Source: JAGVSR01 sp964589785
GTDB taxonomy: Bacteria; Pseudomonadota; Alphaproteobacteria; Rhizobiales; Hyphomicrobiaceae
Reading direction: 5' to 3'
Length of the DNA stretch: 64,000 nucleotides
Assembly: GCA_964589785.1 (NCBI GenBank)
Contig: CAZPUQ010000005.1
Span: 62,001 to 126,000 of the forward strand
Positions 9,376 to 18,385 of this stretch are shown piece after piece. The position numbers and the translations under genes are program-made. A model generated the notes under the pieces. The model had not been told where the DNA came from, searched no databases, and saw nothing but the letters and a program-made list of their open reading frames with translations. Every line of letters begins with the position of its first letter. Position 1 is the first letter of the stretch.

Positions 9376-9500
9376 GTGAAATCTCCCGTTGATCCCGCGC
9401 CAGGCTCCGGTACGTGAGCATCGCTCCGAGAGCCCTGGCCTCAGGTGGACCGTTTCACACCCCTGCGCAAGTAGCCCCCGACCGGAACCCGCAACGCCTG

Positions 9501-10091
9501 ATGACGCAAGAGCCGCCCGCCTCGTCCGCCTATCCCCCGCCGCCGCCATCCTGGCCGCCTCGGGCGCGCGGCTATTTCGCCATCGGCGCGGAACGGATGT
9601 CGAAATCGCTGAACCTCGGCAACCTGATGCGGTCGGCGCATGCCTTCGGCGCAAGCTTCACGTTCACCATCGGCGCGACCTACCATGCGCTCGAGGCCTA
9701 TGCCGATACGTCCAAGAGCCAGCATCATCTGCCGCACTACAACTGGCGCAGCCTGGACGATATCGCTCTGCCGCAGGGCATGAAGCTCGTCGGGGTGGAG
9801 CTGGTGGACGGGGCCATCGACCTGCCGAGCTTCCGCCACCCCCTGCGTGCGGCCTACGTGCTCGGACCCGAGCGCGGGTCGCTGTCGGAGCCCCTGCTGG
9901 CGCGCTGCGACTACGTGGTCAAGATCCCGACAACGTTCTGCGTGAATGTCGCCATGGCAGGGGCCATCGTGATGTACGACCGGGTCAGGAGTCTCGCCCG
10001 GTTCGCCGACCGGCCGACGCGGGAAGGCGGCCCGGCCGCACCGCTGGCACCCGCCGGCCACGCGATGCCCGGCAAGGGCCGCAAGGCCTGA
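9501..10091 (+). CDS. RNA methyltransferase, SpoU/TrmH (SPOUT) family
   Basis: A 196-residue SPOUT-fold methyltransferase. The three family motifs are visible: NLGNLMRSAHAFG, LGPERGSLS and IPT.....VNVAMAGAIVMYDR, which together form the trefoil-knot SAM site. A Pro-rich N-terminus precedes the domain. It probably 2'-O-methylates a ribose in tRNA or rRNA, but the target cannot be read. I chose the ATG at 9501; the frame stays open upstream to 9414. Confidence 0.85.
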   Translation: MTQEPPASSAYPPPPPSWPPRARGYFAIGAERMSKSLNLGNLMRSAHAFGASFTFTIGATYHALEAYADTSKSQHHLPHYNWRSLDDIALPQGMKLVGVELVDGAIDLPSFRHPLRAAYVLGPERGSLSEPLLARCDYVVKIPTTFCVNVAMAGAIVMYDRVRSLARFADRPTREGGPAAPLAPAGHAMPGKGRKA

Positions 10092-10167
10092 CGCGACGGG
10101 CTCCTTGCGGCTAGAGTGAACGTGTTCGGCATCGCGCCAGGACCGTGCAGAATGGGCTGACAAACCG

Positions 10168-10698
10168 ATGAGATTACGATCCGTCCGTGGCCTCCGGCTT
10201 GCCGGATCGAGCGCCGGATTTGCGTTGGCGCTTCTGCCGGCCGCGCTCTGGGCGCAAGGCGGCGCAACGGTCGCGGGCACTTACGGCGCCTGGAGCCTCT
10301 ACACGAGCGAATCGGGCGCGACGAAGATCTGCTTCGTTGCCGCGCCACCCTCCGAAAGGAAGCCCACTGGAGCCAACCGCGCCACGACCCTCTTCTATGT
10401 GTCCGCCTGGCCCAAGGACGGCGTCCGGTCGGAGGTGAGCGTGAAGCTCGGCTATCCCATCAAGCCGGGGAGCGAGGTCTCGCTGTCGGTCGGCAAGGAC
10501 CGGTTCAAGCTCTTTCCGCGTGACGAGCGCGCCTACGTCGCGGACGCGACGGAGGAGCTGAAGGTCATCGAGGCGATGAAGAAGGGCGCCTCCGCATCGG
10601 TGTCTGCGACGTCGGCGCGCGGCACCGAGACCACCGACACCTACGCGCTGACGGGCCTGTCCCAGGCCCTGCAGGCCCTGGCTGCGGCCTGCCCGTGA
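10168..10698 (+). CDS. Invasion-associated locus B (IalB)-like exported protein
   Basis: A 176-residue protein with a clear signal peptide (about 1-30, cleavage near LWAQG). The mature part matches the IalB layout: a Gly-Trp opening (YGAWSLYTS), a KICFVA cysteine, a SVKLGYPI segment, and a terminal cysteine in AAACP. IalB was named in Bartonella, but the family is widespread in non-pathogenic Hyphomicrobiales and may be a general periplasmic stress or envelope factor. Family assignment is by pattern only. Confidence 0.72.
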   Translation: MRLRSVRGLRLAGSSAGFALALLPAALWAQGGATVAGTYGAWSLYTSESGATKICFVAAPPSERKPTGANRATTLFYVSAWPKDGVRSEVSVKLGYPIKPGSEVSLSVGKDRFKLFPRDERAYVADATEELKVIEAMKKGASASVSATSARGTETTDTYALTGLSQALQALAAACP

Positions 10699-10711
10699 AT
10701 GCCGGCCGCGC

Positions 10712-11359
10712 TCAGTCCGGCTCACGCGCCCGGCGCCGCAGGTGAACGTAGATCGCACCGGACCCGCCATGCGCGATGGCCGCCTCCCGGAAGCTGACGA
10801 CGAGCGGCCGCAGGTCCGGCTCGGCGAGCCACATCGGCACGCTGCGCTTCAGGATGCCGCGCACCGGCTCATCGAACGGCCGGCGCCTCTCGTCCTCAGG
10901 CGTGCGCGCGGGGGCGCCCTTGCCGGTGATGACGAGGACCCACCGCTTCCCCTGCGCGGCCGCGGAAATGAGGAAGCGTGACAGGGCGGCGTGCGCCTCC
11001 GCCTGGCGCAATCCGTGCAGATCGATGCGGGCCTCGATCTCCAGATGACCGCGGCGCAGTTTGCGCGCCGTGCGGGGATCGAAGGGACCGATCTCGGCCG
11101 CGGTCTTGCGCGCGGCGGCGCTACCTTTCCCATCCTTCCCGCCGTGAGCGGGGGCGGCGTGCGTGTGCGCCTTTCCTTGCGCAGATTTTGGGGCGAAGAC
11201 GGCGTGAGGCTTGTCGTTCTCGGCCTCAGCCGCAGGGTGGATGCGCGACTTCGCTCTCTTCAACGGCTTCAGCGAGCGCGTCGTGTGCGCCCACAATTCG
11301 TGGTCCTCGTCGCTGAGGACGGTTTTCCCGCCGCTCGGGCGCGTCGGCTTTCGGGTCAT
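10712..11359 (-). CDS. Smr domain-containing protein
   Basis: A 215-residue protein with a basic, low-complexity N-terminal half and a C-terminal Smr (MutS2-type) domain. Motifs are IDLHGLRQAEAHAAL near residue 112 and the VLVITGKG loop near residue 140. Smr domains are nucleases or RNA/DNA-binding modules. It overlaps the end of mltA by four bases (ATGA), so it is the last gene of the tim44-mltA-smr operon, an arrangement common in this order. Confidence 0.92.
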   Translation of the reverse strand: MTRKPTRPSGGKTVLSDEDHELWAHTTRSLKPLKRAKSRIHPAAEAENDKPHAVFAPKSAQGKAHTHAAPAHGGKDGKGSAAARKTAAEIGPFDPRTARKLRRGHLEIEARIDLHGLRQAEAHAALSRFLISAAAQGKRWVLVITGKGAPARTPEDERRRPFDEPVRGILKRSVPMWLAEPDLRPLVVSFREAAIAHGGSGAIYVHLRRRAREPD

Positions 11360-12450
11360 GGCCGCGCGCCCGGCAGCAGGACGAAGAAGTTGCCCGGATG
11401 CTTGGTGATGCCGGCCTTGGCGCCGGCCTCGTCGCCCGAGCCGAAGTAGATGTCGCCGCGCTCGGGCCCCCGGATGGCGGAACCCACGTCCTGCGCCACC
11501 ATCAGGCGGTGAAAGCCATGCGCGCCCCCGGCGTGCGTCAGCGTCGGCGCCACGACATAGACGGGCGTGCCGAGGGCATGCGTGCGCGTGTCGACGGCGA
11601 GGCTGCGGTTCTCGCTCAAGGCGATCTCCATCGCGCCCAAGGCCGCGTCCGCCTGGGCGCCGGTCAACTCGCGAAAGAAGATGTAGGACTTGTTCTGTCG
11701 CATCGCGGCGGTGCCGCGGGCGCGATCGGCCCTGAGCCAGTCTTTCAGCGCATCGAGCGACATCCGGTCGGCGGGAAAGAGTCCGGCGTCGATCACAGAG
11801 CGGCCGACGGACGTATAGGGATGCCCGTTCTTGCCGTCGTAGGTGATGCGCACCTCAGTCCCGTCGTCGAGCGCGATCAGCCCCGAGCCCTGAACGTGCA
11901 GGAAGAAGGCATCGACGGGGTCTTCCAGCCACACGAGCTCCAGTCCGCGATCGGCCAGCGCCCCGTCCTCGATCTCTTCCCGCGTCGCGTAGGGCTCGAT
12001 GCCGGCGGCGGTCTGGCGCGCATGGGTCAGCATCTCGGCCTTCGCGCCGCGCTCTGAGTCGGGGACGAGATTGACGAGGTCGGCCGGCCGGCGCAGAACC
12101 GGCACCGTGAACCGCTCCGTCCGGCGGCGCGAGCCGGCGATCACGGGCTCGTAGTAGCCGGTCAGCAGGCCCTGCGGCTCGGCATGGACGACGCGATGCG
12201 GGGTGAAGTGAGCTTCAAAGAAGCGGCGGGCATCGCTCGTCGTGCGACACGTGTCGGCGTAATCGCACGCGGCGCGGGCGACCGCGAGCAGATCCGGCGG
12301 GGAGGCCGGCATCGCGCCGTCGGCGTCCCGGTGCAGGAGACGAAGCGACGAGACGAGGAAAGCCGCCAAGGCGGCGGCATGATCGTCATCCGTCCAGTCG
12401 GGCAGTTCGGCAAATGAGCACGGCGTGAAGTGGACGTCGTCGCTGGCCAT
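11356..12450 (-). CDS. mltA: Membrane-bound lytic murein transglycosylase A family
   Basis: A 364-residue MltA with the central MltA domain (GLLTGYYEPVI, FFLHVQGSG) and the C-terminal 3D domain. The catalytic aspartate region DIYFGSGDEAGAKAG is intact. The enzyme cleaves peptidoglycan to 1,6-anhydromuropeptides. Unlike E. coli MltA there is no recognisable signal peptide or lipobox, and an in-frame stop three codons upstream of the ATG at 12450 rules out a longer form. It follows tim44 after 36 bases and overlaps smr. Confidence 0.92.
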   Translation of the reverse strand: MASDDVHFTPCSFAELPDWTDDDHAAALAAFLVSSLRLLHRDADGAMPASPPDLLAVARAACDYADTCRTTSDARRFFEAHFTPHRVVHAEPQGLLTGYYEPVIAGSRRRTERFTVPVLRRPADLVNLVPDSERGAKAEMLTHARQTAAGIEPYATREEIEDGALADRGLELVWLEDPVDAFFLHVQGSGLIALDDGTEVRITYDGKNGHPYTSVGRSVIDAGLFPADRMSLDALKDWLRADRARGTAAMRQNKSYIFFRELTGAQADAALGAMEIALSENRSLAVDTRTHALGTPVYVVAPTLTHAGGAHGFHRLMVAQDVGSAIRGPERGDIYFGSGDEAGAKAGITKHPGNFFVLLPGARP

Positions 12451-12486
12451 GCTGCATCACGCCTCGCGAACTCCACCGGCTTCCGA

Positions 12487-13233
12487 TCAATGCGCGTCCT
12501 GCGTGGCGACGAGGCGCCAGTTCGGGTTGGCGCGCGCCCGCGCCGTCGAGATGTCCCGGCTGAAGGTCCAGATGTCCGTGACATCCAGGATCCGCGTCGG
12601 ATCGCCGGCGACGATGCTTCCGGCCCGGTCCCGGGTCGCGGTGATGAGCTGGCTGACGAAGCGCATCGTGACGTTGGCGATGCCGCCTTTCACCTCGGCC
12701 TCGAGGATGTCGGCCTTGTTGATGCCGACGAAGTTCTGCTCCACGCGCTCGCCGCGGGCTTCACGCTCGGCGATGGAGCTCGTGAAGCCGTCGAGGACCT
12801 CGCGGCTCAAGAGGTCGCGCAGGGCCTTGCGGTTGCCTTCGGCGAAGGCCGTGACGATGATCTCGTAGGCCTGGCGCGCGCCGGCGACGAAGTGCTCCGG
12901 ATCGAAGTCGCGATCGAGCTTCTGGATGTCGAGCAGGCCGTTGGCGACCGCGTCGTCGCCTTTCGCGAAGGCACGCACCCGGCTCTCCACCTCGGCCGCG
13001 TCGGTGCGCGCCTCGCCGACCGCCTCATCCCTGTCGCGGCGCGGCAAGGTGACGACCTTGTCCGAGCCGGCAGCGCCGCCCGCACCGGGGGTCCGGGTCT
13101 CCTCACGCGCCCGCCGCTCGATGCGGCTGTCGTCCTCGTCCGTGCGCCGGCCGAGCACGCTGCGCAGCTTCAGCACGGCGATGACGGCGACGATCATCGC
13201 CAACAGGGTGAAGAGATCGATTTGGCCTTGCAT
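12487..13233 (-). CDS. Tim44/TimA family putative adaptor protein
   Basis: A 248-residue protein with a single N-terminal transmembrane helix (about 6-22), a charged linker and a C-terminal Tim44-like domain (residues about 95-245). Alphaproteobacterial TimA proteins are inner-membrane homologues of mitochondrial Tim44, but their role in bacteria is not settled. It is first in the tim44-mltA-smr operon and divergent from fxsA. The start is ATG at 13233. Confidence 0.88.
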   Translation of the reverse strand: MQGQIDLFTLLAMIVAVIAVLKLRSVLGRRTDEDDSRIERRAREETRTPGAGGAAGSDKVVTLPRRDRDEAVGEARTDAAEVESRVRAFAKGDDAVANGLLDIQKLDRDFDPEHFVAGARQAYEIIVTAFAEGNRKALRDLLSREVLDGFTSSIAEREARGERVEQNFVGINKADILEAEVKGGIANVTMRFVSQLITATRDRAGSIVAGDPTRILDVTDIWTFSRDISTARARANPNWRLVATQDAH

Positions 13234-13503
13234 CGGCAGCTTTCCGGAAGAATGAGCAGGGGCAAAACATCCCCATCATGTAGGACACACCGCCGGGAAA
13301 TCACAGCCCGACAAGACTGCCCTGAGGCCGCCCCCGCTCTCAGGGGTCAACGTCAGATCGGGCAACGTTTCTCGGTTGGTGTCGGGTTTGACCTTAGGGC
13401 ACAATGACATAGAAGCCAACCGTCTCTCAGGGTGGCGACCGTCGCCACGCGGGGGCGGGATCTGGCAGGACGGGCCGGCAACGGGCCCGCCGCGGGATAA
13501 GCC

Positions 13504-14022
13504 ATGCGCATAGCCCTTCTGCTCGTCTTCATCGCTTTCCCGCTGCTGGAGCTGGCTCTGCTCATACGGGCCGGCCAGGTCCTCGGCTTCTGGCCGACGC
13601 TGGCGATCGTGGTGGGCACCGCCGTTCTCGGCGCGACCCTGCTGCGCCGCCAGGGGCTTCAGGTGCTGACGCGGCTCTCGGCGGAACTCGCGGCCGGACG
13701 CCCCCCCATCCAGCCGCTGGCCGACGGGGCTATGCTGCTCTTGGCCGGCGCCTTCCTCATCGCACCGGGACTTCTGACCGATGTCATCGGGCTCCTCCTG
13801 CTGCTGCCGCCGGTGCGGGCGGCAATCCGGCGTGGCGTGGCGCGGCGGCTTCAGCGCTCACCCGACATCTTCGCCGACGTGATCGTCGGCCGGCGCCCCT
13901 TGCCGCCGGGACAGGATGCCCCCGTCCCACGACCGGGTCGGAGGCCAAGCCGCGCGGAGGGCCCCGTCATCGAAGGAGAGTACGAGCGCCTCGACAACAA
14001 GCCCGGCGACCACCGCCCCTGA
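13504..14022 (+). CDS. fxsA: FxsA family membrane protein
   Basis: A 172-residue inner-membrane protein with an N-terminal hydrophobic helix pair (about 3-45), a second hydrophobic region (about 78-104) and a cytoplasmic Arg/Pro-rich tail. The family was named for suppressing phage T7 F exclusion when overproduced in E. coli; its normal function is unknown. In this order it usually lies between tim44 and secB, as here. The 270 bp upstream holds the divergent promoters and nothing else recognisable. Confidence 0.9.
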   Translation: MRIALLLVFIAFPLLELALLIRAGQVLGFWPTLAIVVGTAVLGATLLRRQGLQVLTRLSAELAAGRPPIQPLADGAMLLLAGAFLIAPGLLTDVIGLLLLLPPVRAAIRRGVARRLQRSPDIFADVIVGRRPLPPGQDAPVPRPGRRPSRAEGPVIEGEYERLDNKPGDHRP

Positions 14023-14190
14023 CGCAGCCCCTTCCGAATGTTTCCGGCGACGGCGTCTCTCGCTCAGGCGCCGCCGCAATTGCGAACCGGCCCGGCGCAT
14101 GTTAGCGCTCGCAGCCTTTCAACCAGATCAGGCCGTCGGTCGGGACAGACCCCTGCACCGCCACCGCCCCCCTAGAGAAGCGAACAATCC

Positions 14191-14691
14191 ATGGCAGACG
14201 GCGAGACCGAGAAGAAGAGCGGTGCAGCGGCGGCGGCAGAAGGTGATAACCCGGCCATGCAGGTCCAGGTCATCGGCCAGTACATCAAGGACCTCTCGTT
14301 CGAGAACCCGAACGTCGGCAAGCACCAGATCAAGGAGGGTGAGAACCCCGGCGTTCAGCTCGATGTCAACGTCGAGGCACAGCGCATGGGCAACGACGTC
14401 TTCGAGAGCGCCATCAAGTTCACCGCCGAAGCGAAGCATAGCGGCGGCTCGATCTACGTCCTCGAGATCGTCTACGCCGGCCTGTTCCGGATGCAGAACG
14501 TTCCGCCGCAGACGCTGGAGCCGTTCCTGCTCGTCAACTGCCCGGCGCTGCTGTTCCCGTTCCTGCGCCGCATCGTCGCCGACCTCACGCGCGAGGGCGG
14601 CTATCCCCCGCTGTGGCTCGATCCGTTCGACTTCGGCGCGCTGTTCATGCGCCGTCAGCAGGAACTGGCGAAGACGGCCGAGAAGCAGTGA
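14191..14691 (+). CDS. secB: Protein-export chaperone SecB
   Basis: A 166-residue SecB. Conserved parts include QVIGQYIKDLSFENPN, LDVNVEAQRM, YAGLFRMQNV, LVNCPALLFPFLR and the C-terminal GGYPPLWLDPFDFGALF. The homotetramer keeps preproteins unfolded and hands them to SecA. The Ala/Lys-rich N-terminus is slightly long compared with E. coli (155 aa). Its last 47 bases overlap the end of dnaQ on the opposite strand. Confidence 0.96.
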   Translation: MADGETEKKSGAAAAAEGDNPAMQVQVIGQYIKDLSFENPNVGKHQIKEGENPGVQLDVNVEAQRMGNDVFESAIKFTAEAKHSGGSIYVLEIVYAGLFRMQNVPPQTLEPFLLVNCPALLFPFLRRIVADLTREGGYPPLWLDPFDFGALFMRRQQELAKTAEKQ

Positions 14692-15442
14692 GCGCGGGCG
14701 TCGCCCGTGGCGCAGTCTCGGCGTCGGTCCGAAGCTCGGGGTAGAAGCGCCGCCAGAGCGCGGCCGCACCCAGCGTTTCGACGAACGCGCGGTGCGCCGC
14801 CTCGATCTCCGCGGTGAGACGCGACGGCAGCGGACGTAGGCGGAGTGCCGCCTTGCGCGGTGCGGCGCCGGCCCGCCGCGCCGCCTGCCGGGCCGCCGCC
14901 GCGGACTGCGCCAGACTGAACGCCGCCTGCCGCTCGCCGAGCAGCTCCACGTAGACGTCCGCGAGCAGAAGCGAATCCATCAGCGCGCCGTGCTTCGTGC
15001 GCTTGGAATTGTCGACGAAGTAGCGCTTGCAGAGCGCATCGAGGCTGTTCGGCCCTGCGGGATGCTTGCGGCGGGCGAGCGCCAGGGTGTCGACCACACG
15101 GCTCATGGCGATCGGCGGCTTGCCCAGTCGCGCCAGCTCCGCGGTGAGGAAACCGACATCGAACGCCGCGTTGTGAATGACGAGCACATCCTGGGCGATG
15201 AACTCCAGGAACTCCTCGGCCACCTCGTGAAAGCGCGGCTTGTCGTGCAGGAACGCGGTGGAGATGCCGTGCACGGCCTCCGCCTCGGCCGGCACCTCGC
15301 GATCCGGGTTAATGAAGCGGTGGAACTCGCGGCCCGTCGGAATGCGGTTGAAGAGCTCGATGCAGCCGATCTCGATGAGCCGGTCGCCCTTGGTCGGATC
15401 GAGACCGGTGGTCTCGGTATCGAGCACGATTTCGCGCAGCAT
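14645..15442 (-). CDS. dnaQ: DNA polymerase III epsilon subunit (3'-5' proofreading exonuclease)
   Basis: A 265-residue DnaQ. Exo I DTETTGLD (residues 8-15), Exo II HNAAFDVGFL (near residue 90) and Exo III HGALMDSLLLADVY (near residue 151) supply the DEDDh metal ligands. The C-terminal region after about residue 170 is Ala/Arg-rich and should bind the alpha subunit. Last gene of ppsR-maf-aroE-coaE-dnaQ. Its final 15 or so codons are antisense to the end of secB. Confidence 0.95.
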   Translation of the reverse strand: MLREIVLDTETTGLDPTKGDRLIEIGCIELFNRIPTGREFHRFINPDREVPAEAEAVHGISTAFLHDKPRFHEVAEEFLEFIAQDVLVIHNAAFDVGFLTAELARLGKPPIAMSRVVDTLALARRKHPAGPNSLDALCKRYFVDNSKRTKHGALMDSLLLADVYVELLGERQAAFSLAQSAAAARQAARRAGAAPRKAALRLRPLPSRLTAEIEAAHRAFVETLGAAALWRRFYPELRTDAETAPRATPALTASRPSSPVPADGA

Positions 15443-15472
15443 GGGACGACAGGCTCCGGGCGGGTCGCGGGC

Positions 15473-16096
15473 TCAACTCACGTTCGACCAATGCCGCGCG
15501 AAGGCGTGCGCGGGCCGGCCGGACAACGCACCGAGAATAGCATCGAGCTGGTGCAGGGACGGCCCGGGCGGGCCGTTCGTATCCACAACGAAATGCGCGC
15601 GGCGGCGCTTTTCCTCATCCGGCATCTGCCGTGCGAGGATGCGGGCGAGCTTGTCCGGCGTCATGCCGGGACGGCCGAGCACGCGGTCGCGCTGGGCCTC
15701 GGCGCTCGCGCTGACGACGATCACCGCATCGAGCAGCGTGTCGAGACCCGTCTCATAGAGCAGCGGCACGTCGAGCACCGCGATCGGCGCCCCCGATGCG
15801 CACGCCTCGTTCAGGAACCGGCGTTCGCGCTCGCGCACGAGCGGATGCACGATCGCCTCCAGGCGCTCGAAGCCGGAGGGGTCTTGAGCCAGTGCCTCGG
15901 CGAGACGCTCGCGGCTCGCTCCCTGAGGTCCCGTGGTGCCGGGAAACGCCGCCTCGATGACGGGCACGGCCTCCGCACGATAGATGTCGTGCACGGCCGC
16001 ATCGGCATCGAACACGGGCACGCCACGAGCCTGCAGGTGCGCCGCCGCCGTCGACTTGCCCATTCCGATCGATCCCGTGAGCCCGACGACGAGCAT
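15473..16096 (-). CDS. coaE: Dephospho-CoA kinase
   Basis: A 207-residue P-loop kinase for the last step of coenzyme A synthesis. Walker A is GLTGSIGMGKST (residues 5-16), followed by DADAAVHDIY, HPLV and DVPLLYETG. It starts two bases after the aroE stop, so the genes are cotranscribed. Together with coaA further along the window it supplies the first and last steps of CoA synthesis from pantothenate. Confidence 0.95.
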   Translation of the reverse strand: MLVVGLTGSIGMGKSTAAAHLQARGVPVFDADAAVHDIYRAEAVPVIEAAFPGTTGPQGASRERLAEALAQDPSGFERLEAIVHPLVRERERRFLNEACASGAPIAVLDVPLLYETGLDTLLDAVIVVSASAEAQRDRVLGRPGMTPDKLARILARQMPDEEKRRRAHFVVDTNGPPGPSLHQLDAILGALSGRPAHAFARHWSNVS

Positions 16097-16098
16097 CG

Positions 16099-16929
16099 CT
16101 AGCGTCCCTCGATGTCGCTGCGGACGAGCGCGTAGAGCTCATCGGTGACGTCCGGCCGGACGCCGAACCATTTCTCGAAGCCCGGCACCGCCTGATGCAG
16201 CAGCATGCCGAGACCGTCGACCGTGACGAGGCCCTCACGGCGCGCGGCACTGAGGAACGCCGTCCGAAGCGGGACGTAGACGATGTCGCAGACGACGAGG
16301 TCGGGGTGCACGCCGGCAAAGTCGATGCCGGGATCGCCCGCGCCCTGCATGCCGAGCGTCGTCGTATTGACGAGCACGCTGGCCGCGCGCGCGGCGTCGC
16401 TGCGCCCGTCCCAGTCGCAAGCCTCCACGCGCGGGCCGAAGTGCCGCACGAGCTCCTCGCTGCGCCCCCGCGATCGATTGAAGATGCGGATCTGCGCGAC
16501 GCCGGCCTCAAGGAACCCATGGACGATGGCCCGCGCCGCGCCGCCCGCGCCCAGGATGACGACCGGCGCATCGCGCGTCGACCAGCGCGGCGCTATGCGC
16601 GCCAGGTAGGTCATGAAGCCGTAGGCGTCGGTGTTGGAGGCGCACAGCTTCGAGCCCTCGAGCCACAGCGTATTGGCGGCGCCGATGGCGGCGGCCGCCG
16701 CGTCGCGCTCGTCGGCGAGCGCCAGGGCGGCTTCCTTGTGCGGCACGGTCACGTTGCAGCCGGCAAGCCCGCGCTCGCCGAGGGAGGCGAGAAACGCCGC
16801 CAGGTCCTCGGGCTTCACCGGCTCGCGCGTGTAGCGGCCCGCGATGCCGAGCGTGCGCAGCCAATAGCCGTGGATCAGCGGCGAGCGCGAATGCGCGATG
16901 GGCCAGCCGATGACGCAGGCCCGCTTCAT
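16099..16929 (-). CDS. aroE: Shikimate dehydrogenase
   Basis: A 276-residue AroE that reduces 3-dehydroshikimate with NADPH in the shikimate pathway. Visible motifs are the substrate site GWPIAHSRSPLIHGYW, NVTVPHKE with the catalytic lysine, the nucleotide-binding GAGGAARA, FNRSRGR and NTTTLGM. Overlaps maf by four bases upstream. Length is normal. Confidence 0.95.
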   Translation of the reverse strand: MKRACVIGWPIAHSRSPLIHGYWLRTLGIAGRYTREPVKPEDLAAFLASLGERGLAGCNVTVPHKEAALALADERDAAAAAIGAANTLWLEGSKLCASNTDAYGFMTYLARIAPRWSTRDAPVVILGAGGAARAIVHGFLEAGVAQIRIFNRSRGRSEELVRHFGPRVEACDWDGRSDAARAASVLVNTTTLGMQGAGDPGIDFAGVHPDLVVCDIVYVPLRTAFLSAARREGLVTVDGLGMLLHQAVPGFEKWFGVRPDVTDELYALVRSDIEGR

Positions 16930-17537
16930 GGCTCGATCTCTCCCATCCGGCGCAACTCATGAAGGAGGGGCAGAAGCGGCAGGCCCATGATAGTGAAATG
17001 GTCGCCTGCCACGCTCTCGAAGAGGCGCACGCCCGGTCCCTCGATCTGATAGGCGCCGACGCAGCCGAAGATGCTGTCGCCAGCCGCCGCGAGATAGTCC
17101 TCGAGAACCGCATCGGAGAACGCCCACATGACGAGCGTCGCCGTGTCGACCGTCCGCCAGAGCACGGTCTCTCCCTCGGCCAGGACCGCGGCCGAGTGCA
17201 GCCAATGCGCGCCGCCCCTGAGCCAGCGCAGCGTCGTACGTGCACCTTCGCGGCTGCCCGGCTTGGACAGGATCGTCTCGCCGGTGCTGAGGATCTGATC
17301 CGATCCGATGACGAGCGCACCAGGATTGCGACCGGCGACTTGAAGCGCCTTCTCCTCGGCGAGCGCCAGGGCCACCGCGGCATGGCTCGGCGGCGGCGCG
17401 CGCGCAAGCAGGCGGTTCTTGCGCGCTTCCTCGTCGAGGTCGGCCGGCCGCGCGTCGAAAACGAGGCCGGCATGATTGAGCATCTGCCGGCGCGCCGCGG
17501 AACCGGACGCCAGGACGAGCCGGCGCTGCCCGCTCAT
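16926..17537 (-). CDS. maf: Maf family nucleotide pyrophosphatase
   Basis: A 203-residue Maf/HAM1-fold protein that hydrolyses non-canonical or surplus nucleoside triphosphates. Recognisable are LASGSAARRQML near the N-terminus, the catalytic-site GSDQIL and SKPGSREGA. In this operon position the protein is usually annotated Maf-like or septum formation inhibitor. Coupled by four-base overlaps to both ppsR and aroE. Confidence 0.92.
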   Translation of the reverse strand: MSGQRRLVLASGSAARRQMLNHAGLVFDARPADLDEEARKNRLLARAPPPSHAAVALALAEEKALQVAGRNPGALVIGSDQILSTGETILSKPGSREGARTTLRWLRGGAHWLHSAAVLAEGETVLWRTVDTATLVMWAFSDAVLEDYLAAAGDSIFGCVGAYQIEGPGVRLFESVAGDHFTIMGLPLLPLLHELRRMGEIEP

Positions 17538-18385
17538 GACGGACCTTCGGCCGGCGAAGCCCCGGCCCGGCGATCGTTCATGAGCTGGATGACGGTCGCC
17601 GCCGTTTCCTCCACCGACTTGCGGGTCACGTCGATGACGGGCCAGCCGTTGGCGGCGCAGATCCGGCGCGAGTACGCGATCTCCTCGGCGATCTGCGTGC
17701 GGTCCGCGTACGCGCTGATATCGCGATCCGACATGAGCAGGGCGCGGTTGCGGCGCACCTCGGTGATGCGATCGACGCTGGCGACGAGGCAGACGACGAA
17801 CGCCGAATGCGGGCTGGTCAAGGCCGGCGGCAGCGGGATTTCAGGGACGAGCGGCAGGTTCGTCGTCTTGTAGCCCCGCTGGGCCAGATAAATGCTGGTC
17901 GGCGTCTTCGACGTCCGCGAAATGCCCAAGAGCACGATATCAGCGCTGCTGAGATCGTCTGGCAGTCGCCCGTCGTCGTGCTGCATCGTGAAGTTCAGCG
18001 CGTCGATGCGCTTGAAGTAGCTGGCGTCGAGAACGTGCTGACCGGCGACCGTCGGGGTCTGCGGCGCTCCGAGATAAGACTCGAAGACCTTCATCGTCGG
18101 CTGCAGAACCGCATGCGCCGGCACGTTGAGATCGACGCAGCGCTGCTCGAGCTCGGCGGCCAGGTCCTTGTTGACGACCGTATACAACACGATGCCGGGC
18201 GCCTGTTCGATCTCCTGCAGCACGCGCCGCAACTGCCGGGGAGTCCTGACGAGAGGATGCATATGCTCGATCGGGCGCAGCGTCGCGTATTGAGCGGCCG
18301 CGGCCTTGGCGATCGCCGTCAGCGTGTCGCCGGTGGAGTCGGATACGAGATGGACGTGGTAGTAGCTCGGCGGGCTGTGCGGCAT
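17534..18385 (-). CDS. ppsR: Pyruvate, water dikinase regulatory protein family (DUF299 kinase/pyrophosphorylase)
   Basis: A 283-residue protein of the bifunctional ADP-dependent kinase/Pi-dependent pyrophosphorylase family that controls PpsA or PPDK by threonine phosphorylation. Signatures are VHLVSDSTGDTL at the N-terminus and the P-loop-like GISRTSKTPTSIYLA near residue 155. The ATG at 18385 gives the expected N-terminus. It is the first gene of the maf-aroE-coaE-dnaQ operon. Its homologue (RP001 in Rickettsia) flanks oriC opposite hemE, the same arrangement seen here. Confidence 0.93.
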   Translation of the reverse strand: MPHSPPSYYHVHLVSDSTGDTLTAIAKAAAAQYATLRPIEHMHPLVRTPRQLRRVLQEIEQAPGIVLYTVVNKDLAAELEQRCVDLNVPAHAVLQPTMKVFESYLGAPQTPTVAGQHVLDASYFKRIDALNFTMQHDDGRLPDDLSSADIVLLGISRTSKTPTSIYLAQRGYKTTNLPLVPEIPLPPALTSPHSAFVVCLVASVDRITEVRRNRALLMSDRDISAYADRTQIAEEIAYSRRICAANGWPVIDVTRKSVEETAATVIQLMNDRRAGASPAEGPS

